From NCBI GenBank assembly GCA_902464565.1, contig CABQJV010000006.1:43785-107784 (forward strand): a stretch of 64,000 bases of DNA. Direction: 5' to 3'. Numbering within the stretch: position 1 is the first letter of the stretch; every line of letters begins with the position of its first letter. Under the pieces are notes generated by a model. The model was not told the origin of the DNA, searched no databases, and worked only from the letters and a program-made list of their open reading frames with translations. The stretch is from an uncultured Collinsella sp. Its GTDB lineage: Bacteria; Actinomycetota; Coriobacteriia; Coriobacteriales; Coriobacteriaceae. Positions 51,701 through 60,699 of this stretch are shown piece after piece. Made by a program: the position numbers and the translations under genes.

Positions 51701-52453
51701 ATGAGGATTTCCTGCATAGCGTTCACTGAGAGGGGGTATGCGTTGGCGGAGCGCACCGCACGCGCGCTTTCCGACTGCGCGCAGACAGGTGAAGATGACC
51801 CTGGCTGGGACGTTTCCGTTTCGCGCGGGTTCGGCGAGGGGAAGGCCGACCTGCGCGCATGGACGGCGCTCGCGTGGGAAGCGTCGGGCGCGCTTCTGTT
51901 CGTGGGCGCGGCGGGCATCGCCGTGCGGGCGATCGCGCCGCATGTCGCCTCGAAGGCAAACGATCCCGCGGTTGTGGTGATCGACGAGGCGGGGCGCTTT
52001 GCCGTCCCGCTTTTGTCGGGGCATTTGGGCGGTGCGAACGAGCTTGCGCAAACTGTGGCACGCGCGGCAGGGGCCATCCCCGTCATCACCACGGCGACCG
52101 ACGTCCGCGGCGTGTGGGCGGTGGATACGTGGGCGCGCTGTGCGGGGCTCGCCGTTTCGAATCCCGAGGCTATCAAGCGAGTGTCGGCGCGGCTGCTTTC
52201 GGGCGGGCGCGTGGCGCTCTATTCCGACATGCCGATTTCGGGACAGCCGCCTGAGGGGGTTGACATTGCGTCCGACCGCGCTCGGGCCGATATCGTCGTG
52301 TCACCGTTCGCTGGCGCGAATGCAGGTGCGTCCGTTCGCGCGGCGGAGACAACGGGCGAGGTCGTGCCCGCCGGTGAGACGGGGAAGCCGGCGGGCGTGC
52401 GGGCGCAGGCGAGCCGCTTCGCCTTGTCGTGCCCTGCATCGTTGCGGGCATAG
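51701..52453 (+). CDS. cbiG: CbiG N-terminal and central part (frameshifted from its C-terminal domain)
   Basis: A 250-residue frame carrying the N-terminal and middle domains of cobalt-precorrin-5A hydrolase, which opens the delta-lactone ring and releases acetaldehyde. Blocks seen: GALLFVGAAGIAVRAIAPHVASK, PAVVVIDEAGRFAVPLLSGHLGGANE and ITTATDVRGVWAVD. After residue about 205 the sequence becomes Ala/Gly-rich and then reads into a stop. The expected C-terminal domain continues in the -1 frame (52429-52824). Loss of one base, or a sequencing error, is the simplest explanation. Confidence 0.85.
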   Translation: MRISCIAFTERGYALAERTARALSDCAQTGEDDPGWDVSVSRGFGEGKADLRAWTALAWEASGALLFVGAAGIAVRAIAPHVASKANDPAVVVIDEAGRFAVPLLSGHLGGANELAQTVARAAGAIPVITTATDVRGVWAVDTWARCAGLAVSNPEAIKRVSARLLSGGRVALYSDMPISGQPPEGVDIASDRARADIVVSPFAGANAGASVRAAETTGEVVPAGETGKPAGVRAQASRFALSCPASLRA

Positions 52454-52824
52454 GGTGTCGTCGCGGTGCGTGCTCCGAAGCGATCGGGGAGGCGTTTCTT
52501 CTCGCGTGCGGGCAGGCGGGCATCTCGTCTTCGGCCGTGCGCGAGGCGGCGACGATCGACGTGAAGGCGCACGAGGAGGGTCTGCTCGCCTTCTGCCGCG
52601 CGCGCAATATCCCGCTTGCGACGTATTCCGCAGAGGAGTTGTCGCAGGTCGAAGGCAGCGTTTCGCCATCTGATTTCGTGCGCGCGACGGTGGGGGTCGA
52701 CAACGTGTGCGAGCGCGCGGCGCTCGCGGACGGGGGCAAACTTATCTTCCCGAAGCTCGCCCACGGCGGCGTGACTGTCGCGTTTTCCAAGGTAACTATC
52801 GAACTTTCGTTTAAGGAGCGGTGA
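52429..52824 (+). CDS. CbiG C-terminal domain (CobE-like), out of frame with the N-terminal part
   Basis: A 131-residue frame with the CbiG/CobE signature VAGIGCRRGACSEAI at its start and GVDNVCERAALADGGKLIFPK near its end. GTG 52429 has no clear ribosome site. The frame is open upstream to 52255, so the join with the N-terminal part can be anywhere from 52255 to 52425. CobE is a stand-alone version of this domain in some bacteria, so a separate functional protein is possible, but a frameshift is more likely. Confidence 0.75.
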   Translation: MPCIVAGIGCRRGACSEAIGEAFLLACGQAGISSSAVREAATIDVKAHEEGLLAFCRARNIPLATYSAEELSQVEGSVSPSDFVRATVGVDNVCERAALADGGKLIFPKLAHGGVTVAFSKVTIELSFKER

Positions 52825-53567
52825 TGGGAAAGCTCTTCGTGGTGGGGATCGGCCCGGGCGGCCCCGACGGCATGACGATTGCGGCCCGGCGCGCGCTCGA
52901 GGCGGCCGACATCGTTGTGGGGTACACGAAATACGTGGAGCTCGCGCTCGCCGCCGTGCCCGACGCGGAGCATCTCGCGACGCCGATGATGCACGAGGTC
53001 GAACGGTGCCGCCTGGCGCTTTCGCGTGCGCAGTGCGGAGAAGCCGTGGCGCTCGTGTGCAGCGGTGACGCGGGCGTGTACGGCATGGCGAGCCCCGTGC
53101 TGGAGCTTGCGGAGGACTACCCCGATGTAGACGTGGAAGTTATCGCCGGGGCCACCGCGGCTCAGAGCGGATCGGCGGTGCTCGGCGCCCCGCTTGCCCA
53201 CGACTTCGCGGTCGTGTCGCTCTCCGACCTGCTCACGCCATGGGAGGTCATCGAGCGCAGGCTCGCCGCCGTGGCGAGCGGCGACTTCTGCATCTGTTTG
53301 TACAACCCGCGCAGCAGAAAGCGTGCCGACAGGCTCTCGCGCGCGGCGAAGATTATGCTCGAATGGAAGGCCCCCGACACGCTCTGCGGCTGGGTACGCA
53401 ACATCGGGCGCGAGGGGCAGCAGTCGGGCATGTGCAGGCTCTCTGAGCTGGGGGAGATCGACGCCGACATGTTCACCACCGTGTTCGTCGGCAACGCGGA
53501 CACGAAGCGCATAGGCGGCCGTATGGTCACGCCGCGCGGGTATCGGGAGATTCCATGCGAAAGGTAA
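52824..53567 (+). CDS. cobJ: Precorrin-3B C17-methyltransferase (CbiH/CobJ)
   Basis: A 247-residue tetrapyrrole methylase that contracts the ring and methylates C-17. VVGIGPGGPDGMTIAARRAL at the N-terminus, VCSGDAGVYGMASPV and the AGATAAQSGSAVLGAPLAHDF block are typical. AAGGAG lies before ATG 52824, which overlaps the preceding stop. Its last 13 bases overlap the cbiET gene. Confidence 0.94.
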   Translation: MGKLFVVGIGPGGPDGMTIAARRALEAADIVVGYTKYVELALAAVPDAEHLATPMMHEVERCRLALSRAQCGEAVALVCSGDAGVYGMASPVLELAEDYPDVDVEVIAGATAAQSGSAVLGAPLAHDFAVVSLSDLLTPWEVIERRLAAVASGDFCICLYNPRSRKRADRLSRAAKIMLEWKAPDTLCGWVRNIGREGQQSGMCRLSELGEIDADMFTTVFVGNADTKRIGGRMVTPRGYREIPCER

Positions 53568-54904
53568 CGATCATCGGGGCGGGGCCCGGAAACCCCGACT
53601 TGCTCTCGCGCGCGGCGCTCGACGCGATCGACATCGCCGACGTGGTCATCGGCGCTCATCGCGCGCTTGCCGGCATCGACGTGCCGCCCGACGTGGTGAG
53701 ATGCGAGCTCGTGAAGACGGCGGACATCGTCGCCGCGCTCACCGATGCGGCGTCGTGGCAGCGCGCCGTGGTCGTGATGACGGGCGATGTGGGGCTTTTC
53801 AGCGGCGCGCGCCGCCTGGTAGAGGCGCTCTCCGGCGATGCGCAAGTGGACGTGCGCGTCATTCCCGGCATAAGCTCAGCGTCGTATCTCGCCGCGCGTC
53901 TCGCGCGTCCATGGCAGGATTGGCGCTTCGCGAGCGCTCACGGCGTGGCGTGCGACATCGTGGCCGAGGCCGAGCGCTCAGGCGAGCTCTTCCTCGCCAC
54001 GTCGGGTGGGGAAGACCCCTCGCGGCTTTCGGGCGAGCTTGTGCAGGCGGGCTTCGGGGACGCGCGCGTGACGGTGGCCGAGCGCCTGTCGTACCCCGAC
54101 GAGCGCATCACCTGCGCGACCGCAAGTGAAATCGCAGGTCAGACGTTCGACGACTTGAACGTGATGCTTATCGAGCCCGCTGGCGGCGCCGGGTCGCCTG
54201 CGGGCTCTAGCGCAGCCTTCGAGGCGCCGGCCGGCGCGTCTGCGCCCGCGGCGACTTCTTCTGCGGCGGACTCTGCGGGCGCATCCCGTGCCGCGAGCTC
54301 CCGCTGGCCGTACGCTTCCTCGGGCATTCCCGACGAGCTCTTCATCCGCGGCGACGTTCCCATGACCAAGCAGGAGGTGCGCGCCGTCGCGCTCGCGAAG
54401 CTGTGCCTTACCGCGACCGACACCGTGTGGGACGTCGGCGCCGGCACGGGGAGCGTATCGATCGAGGCGGCGCTCGTCGCGCGAGCGGGGTCGGTATGGG
54501 CGGTCGAGCGCAACGCGGCCGGCGTGCGGCTCATCCGAGAGAACGCGGATGCATTCGGGTGCGGCAACGTGCATGCGGTCCCCGGTATCGCCCCCGAAGC
54601 GCTCGCGAAACTGCCCGTCCCCGACGCCGTGTTCGTCGGCGGGAGCACAGGCGAGCTTCCCTCCATCGTGGAGGCGGCGCTCGAGAAGAACTCGCAGGTT
54701 CGCCTGTGCGTGCCATGCGTCACCGTTGAGACGCTCACCGAGGCGTGCGCGCTCCTCTCGGGTTCGCGCTTTAAGGGGTTCGAGGCGTGCCAGGTGTCGG
54801 CCGCCCGCGCCGAGGCTGTAGGCTCGCATCATCTCATGAAGGCGCAAAACCCCGTGTTCCTCGTCAGCGCGCGTGGTGCAGGTGGGGAAGGCGGTGCCCG
54901 GTGA
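53555..54904 (+). CDS. cobL: Bifunctional CbiE-CbiT (CobL-type) methyltransferase/decarboxylase
   Basis: A 449-residue fusion for C-5 and C-15 methylation and C-12 side-chain decarboxylation. CbiE (about 1-205) begins TIIGAGPGNPDLLS. CbiT (about 260-449) has the SAM motif VWDVGAGTGSVSIEAA and IPDELFIRGDVPMTKQEVR. The two are joined by a linker of about 50 residues made nearly only of Ala, Ser, Gly and Pro. It overlaps its neighbours on both sides by 4-13 nt. Confidence 0.93.
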   Translation: MRKVTIIGAGPGNPDLLSRAALDAIDIADVVIGAHRALAGIDVPPDVVRCELVKTADIVAALTDAASWQRAVVVMTGDVGLFSGARRLVEALSGDAQVDVRVIPGISSASYLAARLARPWQDWRFASAHGVACDIVAEAERSGELFLATSGGEDPSRLSGELVQAGFGDARVTVAERLSYPDERITCATASEIAGQTFDDLNVMLIEPAGGAGSPAGSSAAFEAPAGASAPAATSSAADSAGASRAASSRWPYASSGIPDELFIRGDVPMTKQEVRAVALAKLCLTATDTVWDVGAGTGSVSIEAALVARAGSVWAVERNAAGVRLIRENADAFGCGNVHAVPGIAPEALAKLPVPDAVFVGGSTGELPSIVEAALEKNSQVRLCVPCVTVETLTEACALLSGSRFKGFEACQVSAARAEAVGSHHLMKAQNPVFLVSARGAGGEGGAR

Positions 54905-56283
54905 GCACGTCCATCCCGCGCTTCATGGTCGCTGCGCCCTCGAGCGGGAGCGGCAAGACGGTCGTAACGTGCGCGCTCCTGCGCACGTTCGCGCGCCGCG
55001 GCCTTGCATGCGCGGCCTTCAAATGCGGCCCCGACTACATTGACCCGCTCTTTCATCGCCGCGTCGTGGGTGCGCGCTCGGGCAACTTAGACGGTTTCTT
55101 CACCGACGCCCCGACACTGCGCGCCCTGCTCGCACGCGGCGCCGCGGGCGCGGATGTCGCGGTGCTCGAGGGGGTCATGGGCTTCTACGACGGCTTGGCG
55201 CCCGGCGTGGCCGACGCGAGCAGCTACCAGGTTGCGCGCGACACGGAAACGCCGGTCGTTTTAGTGGTGAACGGGCGCGGGGCGTCTTTATCGCTCGCCG
55301 CCGTAATCCGCGGCATCGCCGAGTTCCTGCCTTGTGCGAACGTGCGCGGCGTCGTGCTGAACAAGACAAGCGCCGCTGCCTGCGCCTACGCGGCCCCTGC
55401 GATTGAGAAGCACACGGGCGTCGCGGTTTTGGGTAATATCCCCGCCGACGAGGCGTTCTCGCTCGAAAGCCGGCATCTGGGGCTTGTGACCGCTGACGAA
55501 GTCAAGCAGCTCTCCGCGCGCATCGGCAAGATGGCCGAGCTGATGGAAAAGAGCGTCGACGTTGAGCGCTTGCTCGAAATAGCGGCGACGGCACCCGATA
55601 TCCGCGGGGAACCTTACCGGTTGGAGCCGATCGCGGGAGTGCGGCCCATCGTCGCCGTCGCGCGTGACGAGGCGTTCTCGTTCTACTACGAGGAGAACCT
55701 GCGTGCGCTCGAGGATCTGGGTTGCGAGCTGGCCTTTTTCAGCCCCCTGTGTGATAGCGAGTTGCCCCGGGGGACAAGCGCCCTCTATCTGGGAGGTGGC
55801 TACCCGGAGCTCCATGCGCGGCAGCTCTCCGAGAACGCGCCGATGCGCGAGGCGGTGCGGCGCGCGGTGGAATCCGGCATGCCGACGGTCGCCGAATGCG
55901 GTGGGTTTCTGTACCTGCAGCGCGAAATCGCCGATAGCGAGGGGCGGCGCTGGCCTGTTGCGGGCGCCCTTGAGGGCGCAAGCGAGAACGGGGGAAGGCT
56001 GTCCCATTTCGGGTACGTGGAGCTCACTTCCCAACGCGACGGGCTCTACGGGCCGCGCGGCACACGCATCCGCGCGCACGAGTTCCACTACTGGCAGTCC
56101 ACCTGCCCGGGCGGCGACTTCTGGGCGCAGAAGCCCCGGCGCGACAAGGGCTGGCCGTGCATGACGACCACCCCGTCCCTGGTTGCGGGCTTCCCGCATG
56201 TGTACTATCCTGCGAACCCCGACGTTGCGCGCGCGTTCACGTCTGCCGCAGCGTCGTTCGCAGAGAGGAGACGGCATGGCTGA
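54901..56283 (+). CDS. cbiA: Cobyrinate a,c-diamide synthase
   Basis: A 460-residue glutamine-dependent amidase acting on the a and c carboxylates. The N-terminal dethiobiotin-synthase-like half has APSSGSGKTVVT (P-loop) and KCGPDYIDPLFHRR. The C-terminal glutaminase half has LYLGGGYPELHA, the nucleophile Cys in VAECGGFLYL, and HEFHYW. GTG 54901 overlaps the cobL stop. Confidence 0.94.
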   Translation: MSTSIPRFMVAAPSSGSGKTVVTCALLRTFARRGLACAAFKCGPDYIDPLFHRRVVGARSGNLDGFFTDAPTLRALLARGAAGADVAVLEGVMGFYDGLAPGVADASSYQVARDTETPVVLVVNGRGASLSLAAVIRGIAEFLPCANVRGVVLNKTSAAACAYAAPAIEKHTGVAVLGNIPADEAFSLESRHLGLVTADEVKQLSARIGKMAELMEKSVDVERLLEIAATAPDIRGEPYRLEPIAGVRPIVAVARDEAFSFYYEENLRALEDLGCELAFFSPLCDSELPRGTSALYLGGGYPELHARQLSENAPMREAVRRAVESGMPTVAECGGFLYLQREIADSEGRRWPVAGALEGASENGGRLSHFGYVELTSQRDGLYGPRGTRIRAHEFHYWQSTCPGGDFWAQKPRRDKGWPCMTTTPSLVAGFPHVYYPANPDVARAFTSAAASFAERRRHG

Positions 56284-57418
56284 AGCAACCGAAACCGCGC
56301 TTGCCTGCATCCGCGAGGAAGTCGAGCGCGCTTTCTCGTCGGCGCCGGGCGCCGTGCTCGAAGCCGCGCTCTCCCGGATTGCGCCCGCAGACGAGTGCGC
56401 CCGCGCCGCCGCGTACGCCGCGTGGGACTCCATTGCGCACCCCTTGGGGGGATTGGGCGACTTTGAAGACGCCGTCGCGTGTATCGCCGCAGCTCAGGGG
56501 AGCGCCGAGGTGGCCGAGTTTCCCCGTGCGCTCGCGGTATTCTTCTCCGACAACGGGGTCGTTGCCGAAGGCGTGTCGCAAAGCGGGCAAGACGTGACGC
56601 GAGCCGTCGCGCGCAACATGTGCGAGGGGGCCACGAGCGCCTGCCGCATGGCGGCGTTCGCGGGTGCCGATGTTGTGCCCGTCGACGTGGGTATGGCCCG
56701 GGGCATAGAAGACGCGCGCATGGTGCGCGCGAACGTGCGGCGGGGGAGCGGCAACATCGCGCATGGCTCCGCCATGCCTCGCGATGGGGCCGTGCGCGCG
56801 ATCGAGGTCGGAATCGCCGTCGCGTGCGGGCTTGCCCGCGCCGGCGTGCGCCTTCTCGCCGCGGGCGAGATGGGCATCGGCAACACGACCACCTCGGCGG
56901 CGGTGGCCGCAGTGCTCATCCGGGCGGACGCGCGGAGCCTCGTCGGGCGCGGCGCGGGGCTCTCGGACGCCTCGCTCGCGCGCAAGCGCGACGTGGTCGA
57001 GCGCGCTATCGACGCGAACTCTCCCGATCCCGCCGACCCGATCGACGTGCTCTCGAAGGTGGGCGGCTTCGACATCGCGGCGATGTGCGGCTTCTACCTG
57101 GGGGCCGCGGCCTCGAAGGCGCCGGCGCTCCTCGACGGGGTCATATCCTGCACGGCGGCCCTGTGTGCGGCGCGCCTGTGCCCCAACGCCTTGGGCTACC
57201 TCGTGGGCACCCACGCATCAAGCGAACCCGCAAGCCAGGAGCTCCTTCGCGAGCTCGGCATAAAGGCACCCCTCGACGCAGGCATGCACTTGGGCGAGGG
57301 CGCGGGCGCCATGGCGTATCTGCCCCTTCTGGACTCGGCGCTGCGCGTGTACCGGGATGGGAAGACGTTCTCGGCGACTGGCATGGCTGCTTACGAGCAT
57401 TTCGAGGCCGGGAAATGA
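56276..57418 (+). CDS. cobT: Nicotinate-nucleotide-dimethylbenzimidazole phosphoribosyltransferase
   Basis: A 380-residue enzyme that makes alpha-ribazole phosphate from the lower-ligand base. The catalytic Glu is in GMHLGEGAGAMAYLPLLDSA near the C-terminus. FFSDNGVVAEGVSQSGQDVTR and AGEMGIGNTTTSAAV are family blocks. GAGAGGAG precedes ATG 56276, which overlaps the cbiA stop. Genes for dimethylbenzimidazole synthesis are not in the window. Confidence 0.94.
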   Translation: MAEATETALACIREEVERAFSSAPGAVLEAALSRIAPADECARAAAYAAWDSIAHPLGGLGDFEDAVACIAAAQGSAEVAEFPRALAVFFSDNGVVAEGVSQSGQDVTRAVARNMCEGATSACRMAAFAGADVVPVDVGMARGIEDARMVRANVRRGSGNIAHGSAMPRDGAVRAIEVGIAVACGLARAGVRLLAAGEMGIGNTTTSAAVAAVLIRADARSLVGRGAGLSDASLARKRDVVERAIDANSPDPADPIDVLSKVGGFDIAAMCGFYLGAAASKAPALLDGVISCTAALCAARLCPNALGYLVGTHASSEPASQELLRELGIKAPLDAGMHLGEGAGAMAYLPLLDSALRVYRDGKTFSATGMAAYEHFEAGK

Positions 57419-57963
57419 CGGTGACGCTCGTCATCGGCGCCGCCGCGAGCGGCAAGAGCGCCTACGCCGAGTCCCTGTGCCTCGGGCACGACGGCCCTCG
57501 CGTGTACCTGGCAACGATGGAGCCCTTCGGGGAAGAGGGCGCCCGCCGCATCGCGCGCCATCGGGCGCTGCGCGAGGGCAAGGGGTTTTCCACCCTCGAG
57601 CGCACGCGTGACGTGGGCGCCGCAGTGCCCGGGCTTCCTCGGGGCTGCACGCTTCTTTTGGAGGACGTGGGCAACCTGGTTGCAAACGAGCTTTTCGCGG
57701 AAGGCGGCTTGTCCCCACGTGACCCCGACGCTGTGGCGCGCGAGGTGCTCGGAGGCATTGAACGGCTCGCTCAGGCCGCTGCGTATACGGTGGTGGTCAC
57801 CGTCGACGTGTTCGCCGATGGGATGCGCTACGATGAGGGGACCGAGGTATGGAGGCGCGCGCTCGCGCGCGTGAACGCGGGCGTGGCGGCGCTGGCCGAC
57901 TGCGCAGTCGAAGTGGTATGCGGGATTCCCGTGTGGATGAAAGGCGAAGGACCTACAAGGTGA
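57415..57963 (+). CDS. cobU: Cobinamide kinase / cobinamide phosphate guanylyltransferase
   Basis: A 182-residue bifunctional enzyme with P-loop IGAAASGKSAYAE (Lys14), YLATMEP, the RRIARHRALR helix carrying the guanylylated His region, and the C-terminal VEVVCGIPVWMKG. All functional motifs appear intact, unlike the degenerate CobU-like domain two genes later. Overlaps cobT by 4 nt. Confidence 0.93.
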   Translation: MTVTLVIGAAASGKSAYAESLCLGHDGPRVYLATMEPFGEEGARRIARHRALREGKGFSTLERTRDVGAAVPGLPRGCTLLLEDVGNLVANELFAEGGLSPRDPDAVAREVLGGIERLAQAAAYTVVVTVDVFADGMRYDEGTEVWRRALARVNAGVAALADCAVEVVCGIPVWMKGEGPTR

Positions 57964-58727
57964 AGATAGCTGAGGCAATCGGCGCGGCGTTCGGAACGTT
58001 CTCGCGCATCCCCGTCCCGAAATCGGCCTGGACCGATTTCGGATCAACCCATGCGCTTGCCGCGTTTCCCCTGGTGGGCCTTGCGGAAGGCTTCCTCATG
58101 ACGGCGTGGGGGCACGTGGCGAACCTGCTCGGCATGCCCGCGACCATCGTCGCGGCCGTGCTCGTGGCGCTGCCTGTGGCGGTGACGGGAGGCATCCACC
58201 TAGACGGGCTCTGCGACACCTCCGATGCGCTTGCAAGTTGGGCCCCGCGCGAGCGAAAGCTCGAGATCATGCACGACCCGCGGGCGGGCGCCTTCGGGGT
58301 CATCGGTGTTGTCGTGTACCTTATTCTGCAGTTTTCCCTGTTCACCGCGCTGCCGCTTACGGCGGGGGCGTTCCTCGCGCTTCTGTGCTCGCTCGTGTTC
58401 TCCCGCGCGCTTTCGGGGCTCGCCGTAGAATGCTGGCCTGCCGCGCGGGCGGACGGCATGGCCGCGGGGCTCTCGCCTTCGAAGAAGCGCGCGGCGATCG
58501 CCGTGCCGCTTTGCGCTTTCGCTGCGGCTTCGGCTGCAGGGATGGTCGCGTGCGCTCAGGCCGTCGGCGCCCTTATGGCGGTGGCGGGGCTTTTGGCGCT
58601 CGCGTGGTATCGCCATGTTGCCCTGTCCCGCTTCGGCGGGGTGACGGGGGATTTGGCCGGATGGTTTCTGCAATGGGCCGAGCTCGCGATGCTTGCCATG
58701 CTGGTGGCGGGGGGCATGCTCCTATGA
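57960..58727 (+). CDS. cobS: Adenosylcobinamide-GDP ribazoletransferase (cobalamin synthase)
   Basis: A 255-residue membrane enzyme that joins adenosylcobinamide-GDP with alpha-ribazole. The N-terminal FGTFSRIPVP and the Mg-binding GGIHLDGLCDTSDAL, CSLVFSRALSG segments are characteristic, with five or six hydrophobic helices. GTG 57960 overlaps the cobU stop, and its own stop overlaps the next gene. Confidence 0.93.
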   Translation: MKIAEAIGAAFGTFSRIPVPKSAWTDFGSTHALAAFPLVGLAEGFLMTAWGHVANLLGMPATIVAAVLVALPVAVTGGIHLDGLCDTSDALASWAPRERKLEIMHDPRAGAFGVIGVVVYLILQFSLFTALPLTAGAFLALLCSLVFSRALSGLAVECWPAARADGMAAGLSPSKKRAAIAVPLCAFAAASAAGMVACAQAVGALMAVAGLLALAWYRHVALSRFGGVTGDLAGWFLQWAELAMLAMLVAGGMLL

Positions 58728-59725
58728 TGCTCGTGGTAGGTGGCGCGCATTCGGGGAAGAGGACCTTCGTGCGCGAAAAGCTCGGGTTCGCGGCGGACGA
58801 TTTCGTCGACGTGGCGCAGCTTGCGGAGGGCGGCGTGCCCGCGGCTTTTGCCGGCCGCGTCGCGTACCGTGCTGAGGAACTCGTACGCGCGCTCGACGCT
58901 GACCGGGCGCTCGAGCGGCTGATCGGCTTCGACGCAGTGATTCTGTCCTTGGTGGGCTCGGGGGTCGTCCCCATGCGTGCGGAAGACGCCCAATGGCGCG
59001 AGCGCGCGGGGCGTCTGGGATACGCGCTCGCTGCGCGCGCCGACGTCGTCGTACGCATGACGTGCGGGATTCCCCAGGTCATCAAAGGAAACATTGCCGA
59101 TGCGCCTCGGAGGACGCAGGGCGCGGGCGCGCCTTTGGAAGTCTTCTTCATGCGCCATGGTGCCACGGCGGGCACGGAAGACCATCGCTACAGCGGGGCG
59201 GGCACCGACGAGCCCCTGTCGAGCGCGGGCGAGCGCGCTTTGCACGACCTCGCGTGCAATCGTGACGTGTTCCGTGTTATCACGAGCGGCATGGCCCGCA
59301 CCGACCAGACGGCGCGCATCCTCTTCCCGAACGCGGAGCTTATGGCGTGCCCCGGTCTGCGCGAGATGGATTTCGGAGACTTCGAGGGGCGAAGCGCCGC
59401 CGAGCTTAAAGAGGATGCGCGCTACCGCGCCTGGGTAGACTCCTGGTGCGAGACGCGCTGCCCGCATGGCGAGGGCAAGAGCGATTTCACCCGCCGCGTC
59501 CTCGCGGCGTTTCGGGAGGCGTGCGAATCGGAGCGCGCCCAGAGGAGTGGGCGCGCCGTCTTCGTCGTTCACGCGGGTACCGTGAAAGCGCTGCTCTCCG
59601 AGCTAGCTGTCCCGAAAATGGGATACTTCGACGTGCATACCGAGCCGGGCGGCGCATGGGCCGCCACCTGGGATGGGCGCTGCCTTCGCGACGTTCGCCC
59701 CGCTTCGGGGGGCGATGCCCGGTGA
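58724..59725 (+). CDS. Fusion of a degenerate CobU-like domain and a CobC-type histidine phosphatase
   Basis: A 333-residue two-domain protein. Residues 1-135 resemble CobU: VVGGAHSGKRTFV at the P-loop and ADVVVRMTCGIPQVIKG at the end. The Walker Ser/Thr after Lys12 is replaced by Arg, and the guanylylation His region is missing. Residues 145-333 are a histidine phosphatase with VFFMRHGATAG, REMDFGDFEGRS and VVHAGTVKALL, fitting alpha-ribazole phosphatase (CobC). It starts within the cobS stop. Confidence 0.88.
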   Translation: MMLVVGGAHSGKRTFVREKLGFAADDFVDVAQLAEGGVPAAFAGRVAYRAEELVRALDADRALERLIGFDAVILSLVGSGVVPMRAEDAQWRERAGRLGYALAARADVVVRMTCGIPQVIKGNIADAPRRTQGAGAPLEVFFMRHGATAGTEDHRYSGAGTDEPLSSAGERALHDLACNRDVFRVITSGMARTDQTARILFPNAELMACPGLREMDFGDFEGRSAAELKEDARYRAWVDSWCETRCPHGEGKSDFTRRVLAAFREACESERAQRSGRAVFVVHAGTVKALLSELAVPKMGYFDVHTEPGGAWAATWDGRCLRDVRPASGGDAR

Positions 59726-60699
59726 TGACGATTCTTGCCGTCGCCGCCGGGTTCGCGGCCGACCTTGCCTTCGGCGACCCGCGCTGGCTTCCCCATCCCG
59801 TCGTCGCCATGGGGCGCGCGATCACGTGGGCCGAATGCCGCCTGCGGCGCGCATTCCCGCAAACGTCCGCGGGCACGCGCGCCGCAGGGCTTGTGCTCGC
59901 CGTGGCGCTTCCGCTTGCGTGTGGGCTTTTGACCTGGGGAATCCTGCATCTTTGCGGCATGGTTCACCCCGGCTTGCGCTTCGTGGCCGAGGTATGGGCG
60001 AGCTATCAGATTCTCGCGGCATGCGAGCTGCGCCGCCAGAGCCTGGCCGTGGCCCGCGCGTTCTCGAAGGGCGGCCTTGTCGCGGCGCGCGAAGCCGTCG
60101 GGCTCATCGTGGGACGCGACACGTCTGTTCTCGACGAGCAGGGCGTCGCGCGCGCCGCCGTGGAAACGGTGGCGGAGAACGCGAGCGACGGCGTCATCGC
60201 GCCGCTTTTCTACCTTATGATCGGAGGTGCACCCTTGGGCATGGCGTACAAGGCGGTGAATACGCTCGACAGCATGGTGGGCTACAAAAACGAGCGCTAC
60301 ATCGACTTCGGCTGCGCCTCGGCGCGCCTCGACGATGCGGTGAACTGGATTCCCTCGCGCTTATCGGCTCTGCTCATGATCGCCGTGTGCCCGATCGTCG
60401 GGCTCGACGCGCGCGGGGCGGCGCGCATTTGGCGCCGCGACAGGCGTCGCCATGCGAGCCCCAACTCGGCGCAGACCGAGTCAGCGTGCGCGGGCGCGCT
60501 CGGGCTGCGCCTGGCGGGACCCGCGTTGTATTTCGGCAAGCTCGTTGAGAAACCGACGATAGGCGACGCGTCCCGCGAAATCGAGTGGGGCGACATCGCC
60601 CGGGCGACAAGGCTCATGCTCGCCGCGTCCGTATGCGCGCTCATCGTCTTCGGCGCCGCGCGCGCGGCGGTCGTGCTCGCCGTGGGGGCGATTGTATGA
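59725..60699 (+). CDS. cbiB: Adenosylcobinamide-phosphate synthase (CbiB/CobD type)
   Basis: A 324-residue membrane protein that attaches the aminopropanol arm to adenosylcobyric acid. DLAFGDPRWLPHPVVAMG at the N-terminus, VAENASDGVIAPLFYLMIGG and YKAVNTLDSMVGYKNERY are the family signature blocks. ATG 59725 shares one base with the preceding stop. It is followed by its partner enzyme, which makes the arm. Confidence 0.94.
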   Translation: MTILAVAAGFAADLAFGDPRWLPHPVVAMGRAITWAECRLRRAFPQTSAGTRAAGLVLAVALPLACGLLTWGILHLCGMVHPGLRFVAEVWASYQILAACELRRQSLAVARAFSKGGLVAAREAVGLIVGRDTSVLDEQGVARAAVETVAENASDGVIAPLFYLMIGGAPLGMAYKAVNTLDSMVGYKNERYIDFGCASARLDDAVNWIPSRLSALLMIAVCPIVGLDARGAARIWRRDRRRHASPNSAQTESACAGALGLRLAGPALYFGKLVEKPTIGDASREIEWGDIARATRLMLAASVCALIVFGAARAAVVLAVGAIV

